64,000 nucleotides of DNA, taken from NCBI RefSeq assembly GCF_008000755.1, contig NZ_CP041690.1, positions 3,381,001-3,445,000 on the forward strand, read 5' to 3'. The notes beneath the pieces were generated by a model. That model was not told where the DNA came from. It did not search any database and worked only from the letters and a program-made list of their open reading frames with translations. Source of the DNA: Youhaiella tibetensis. GTDB lineage: Bacteria > Pseudomonadota > Alphaproteobacteria > Rhizobiales > Devosiaceae. Each line of letters begins with the position of its first letter. Position 1 is the stretch's first letter. Shown in pieces: positions 62,909-64,000 of this stretch. Made by a program: the position numbers and the translations under genes.

Positions 62909-63822
62909 CAGTCTTTCCGCCTGAGGTTACGCAGCGCCAGGAACAGCGCGGCGGGCAGGATCAGCAGGGCCGTAAAAAGCCCGATCGCCGCCGCCATGCC
63001 GAAATTGACGCTGGTGGAGGTGGCCGAGCCGCCGAAGGCCGAACGGAAGAGGAAGGTGCCCATGATGTCGGTGGAGCGCACCGGCCCGCCCTCCGGACCC
63101 ATGAGGATGAGCGTGTAGTCGGCGTTGTTGAACACATCGACCATGACGATGACGGTGATGAGCACGAAGGCCGGCGCCAGCACCGGAAACACCACGGCCT
63201 TGAGCGTCGCCCAGCGCTTGGCCCCGTCGAGCATCGCCGCTTCGATCAGGTGCACACGCACCCCCACGATCGCCGAGAGGATGAGGATGATGGCAAAGCT
63301 CATCCGGTGCCATGAGTAGAACGAGGCCAGCGTCGCGAGCGCCAGGTTGGGATCCCCCAGGAAGGCGATGGGCTGCTCGATGATGTTGAAGTTCTTGAGC
63401 ATGGCGTTGAGCGGCCCGCGCGTGCGCACCACCATTTCGAGGAGGAACGCCACCGCGGCGCCGGCCAGCGGATAAGGCAGGAAGAAGATGATCCGGTAGG
63501 CGTTGCGCCCCCAGCTGCGAAAGCTCAGCAACAGCGCGATCGCCGTCCCCAGGATCAGCATCGAGCCGATGATGATGAAAAAGAAGATGAGGTTGTTGGC
63601 GAAAGCCTTGATCAGCTGGTCGCGATAGAAGGCGTTGCCGAAAAGGGTCGCGAAATTGTCGAGCCCGACGAATTTCATCGGCCCGATCCCCGGCCACTCC
63701 ACCAGGCTCACCCAGAAGAGCCCCAGGAGCGGAGCGAAATTGAAGATGCCATAGAGCAGAACGCCCGGCGCCAGCAGCGCAATCCGCTGCAGGTTGGCTT
63801 TCTGGTTGTATTTGAGCGCCAC
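62908..63822 (-). CDS. Sugar ABC transporter permease (MalF-like)
   Basis: A 304-residue CUT1 permease with six helices and the EAA loop (LIEAAMLDGAKRWATLKAVVFP). N-terminus MALKYNQKANLQRIALLAPG. It is the second gene of the operon after the binding protein, from which a strong stem-loop separates it. Confidence 0.92.
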   Translation of the reverse strand: MALKYNQKANLQRIALLAPGVLLYGIFNFAPLLGLFWVSLVEWPGIGPMKFVGLDNFATLFGNAFYRDQLIKAFANNLIFFFIIIGSMLILGTAIALLLSFRSWGRNAYRIIFFLPYPLAGAAVAFLLEMVVRTRGPLNAMLKNFNIIEQPIAFLGDPNLALATLASFYSWHRMSFAIILILSAIVGVRVHLIEAAMLDGAKRWATLKAVVFPVLAPAFVLITVIVMVDVFNNADYTLILMGPEGGPVRSTDIMGTFLFRSAFGGSATSTSVNFGMAAAIGLFTALLILPAALFLALRNLRRKD

Positions 63823-63850
63823 GCGGGTCCCCTCCCCTCAGCTCGACGAA

Positions 63851-63878
63851 GCGTTGCGGCAGCATCCCGCCGCAACGC
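63851..63878 (-). other. Intercistronic stem-loop between sugar-binding protein and permease genes
   Basis: Perfect 10-bp stem GCGTTGCGGC / GCCGCAACGC with an 8-nt loop, in the 92-bp gap between binding protein stop and permease start. Confidence 0.63.
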
Positions 63879-63914
63879 CGTTCACAAGGAGCCCGACGGC
63901 CCCTCGGGAGGTTC

Positions 63915-64000
63915 CTACTTGCAGTTCGCCGCCCCGACATAACCCCAGGAATTGAGGCCGTCCTGGATCTTGCGCGCGACTTCCTCGGGCGAAGCCGAGC
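63915..64000 (-). CDS. Sugar ABC transporter substrate-binding protein (3' end only)
   Basis: Only the last 27 residues lie in the window (ending EEVARKIQDGLNSWGYVGA, then NCK). Its position ahead of two permeases and an ATPase, and the usual C-terminal helix, indicate the periplasmic binding protein of the operon. Confidence 0.65.
   Translation of the reverse strand, partial: SASPEEVARKIQDGLNSWGYVGAANCK

Overview
The window is chromosomal DNA from a high-GC alphaproteobacterium, most likely a Hyphomicrobiales member close to Devosia. This rests on the PhyR-NepR-EcfG stress system, DUF1127/DUF1328/DUF3309 small proteins, many ABC importers and a PQQ dehydrogenase locus; the genus is an inference. 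There is no rRNA, tRNA, CRISPR array, prophage or insertion sequence that I can see.

Layout. 1-5.9 kb: a minus-strand putrescine-type locus (LysR regulator, binding protein, ATPase, two permeases, aldehyde dehydrogenase cut by the left edge), resembling E. coli ydcSTUVW. 5.9-14.3 kb: a general-stress island with small membrane proteins, an HWE histidine kinase, a lipid kinase, a Crp/Fnr regulator, a degenerate receiver, and ecfG-nepR divergent from phyR. At least five good EcfG promoters (GGAAC-N16/17-CGTT) sit in this stretch. 14.3-18.5 kb: a YdcF-like protein and a basic amino acid ABC importer. 18.5-26.2 kb: signalling genes, namely a GGDEF/EAL protein, an alpha-oxoamine synthase facing a response regulator and a six-helix hybrid kinase (cqsA/cqsS-like layout), a frameshifted DUF4326 gene and a TRIC-type channel. 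26.2-31.9 kb: a sugar ABC importer (trehalose/maltose type) with a divergent LacI regulator.

31.9-41.8 kb: a long minus-strand operon running from a LacI regulator through an LplBCA-type ABC importer and two ADP-ribosylglycohydrolase-fold enzymes to a family III CoA-transferase and a CitE-like CoA lyase. I know of no described pathway with this set. 42-47.4 kb: mixed genes (TraB-like membrane protein, WYL regulator, VOC protein, LysR relic, Stf0 sulfotransferase, nucleoside hydrolase, two DUF1127 genes).

47.5-60.8 kb: a periplasmic alcohol-oxidation island: PQQ dehydrogenase with a lanthanide-type Asp-x-Asp motif, its c-type cytochrome, a second cytochrome c, a LysR regulator, a PQQ-associated ABC exporter-like set (ATPase, permease, binding protein, beta-propeller), a cupredoxin-fold protein lacking copper ligands, a NitT/TauT-type importer, a nuclease-fold protein and a pentapeptide-repeat protein. 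No PQQ synthesis genes are present. 60.98-64 kb: another sugar ABC importer whose binding protein runs off the right edge.

Two themes recur. Several high-expression genes (binding proteins, the PQQ dehydrogenase) are separated from the next gene of their operon by strong stem-loops, probably setting unequal mRNA levels. LacI-type palindromes stand in front of both LacI-controlled sugar loci.
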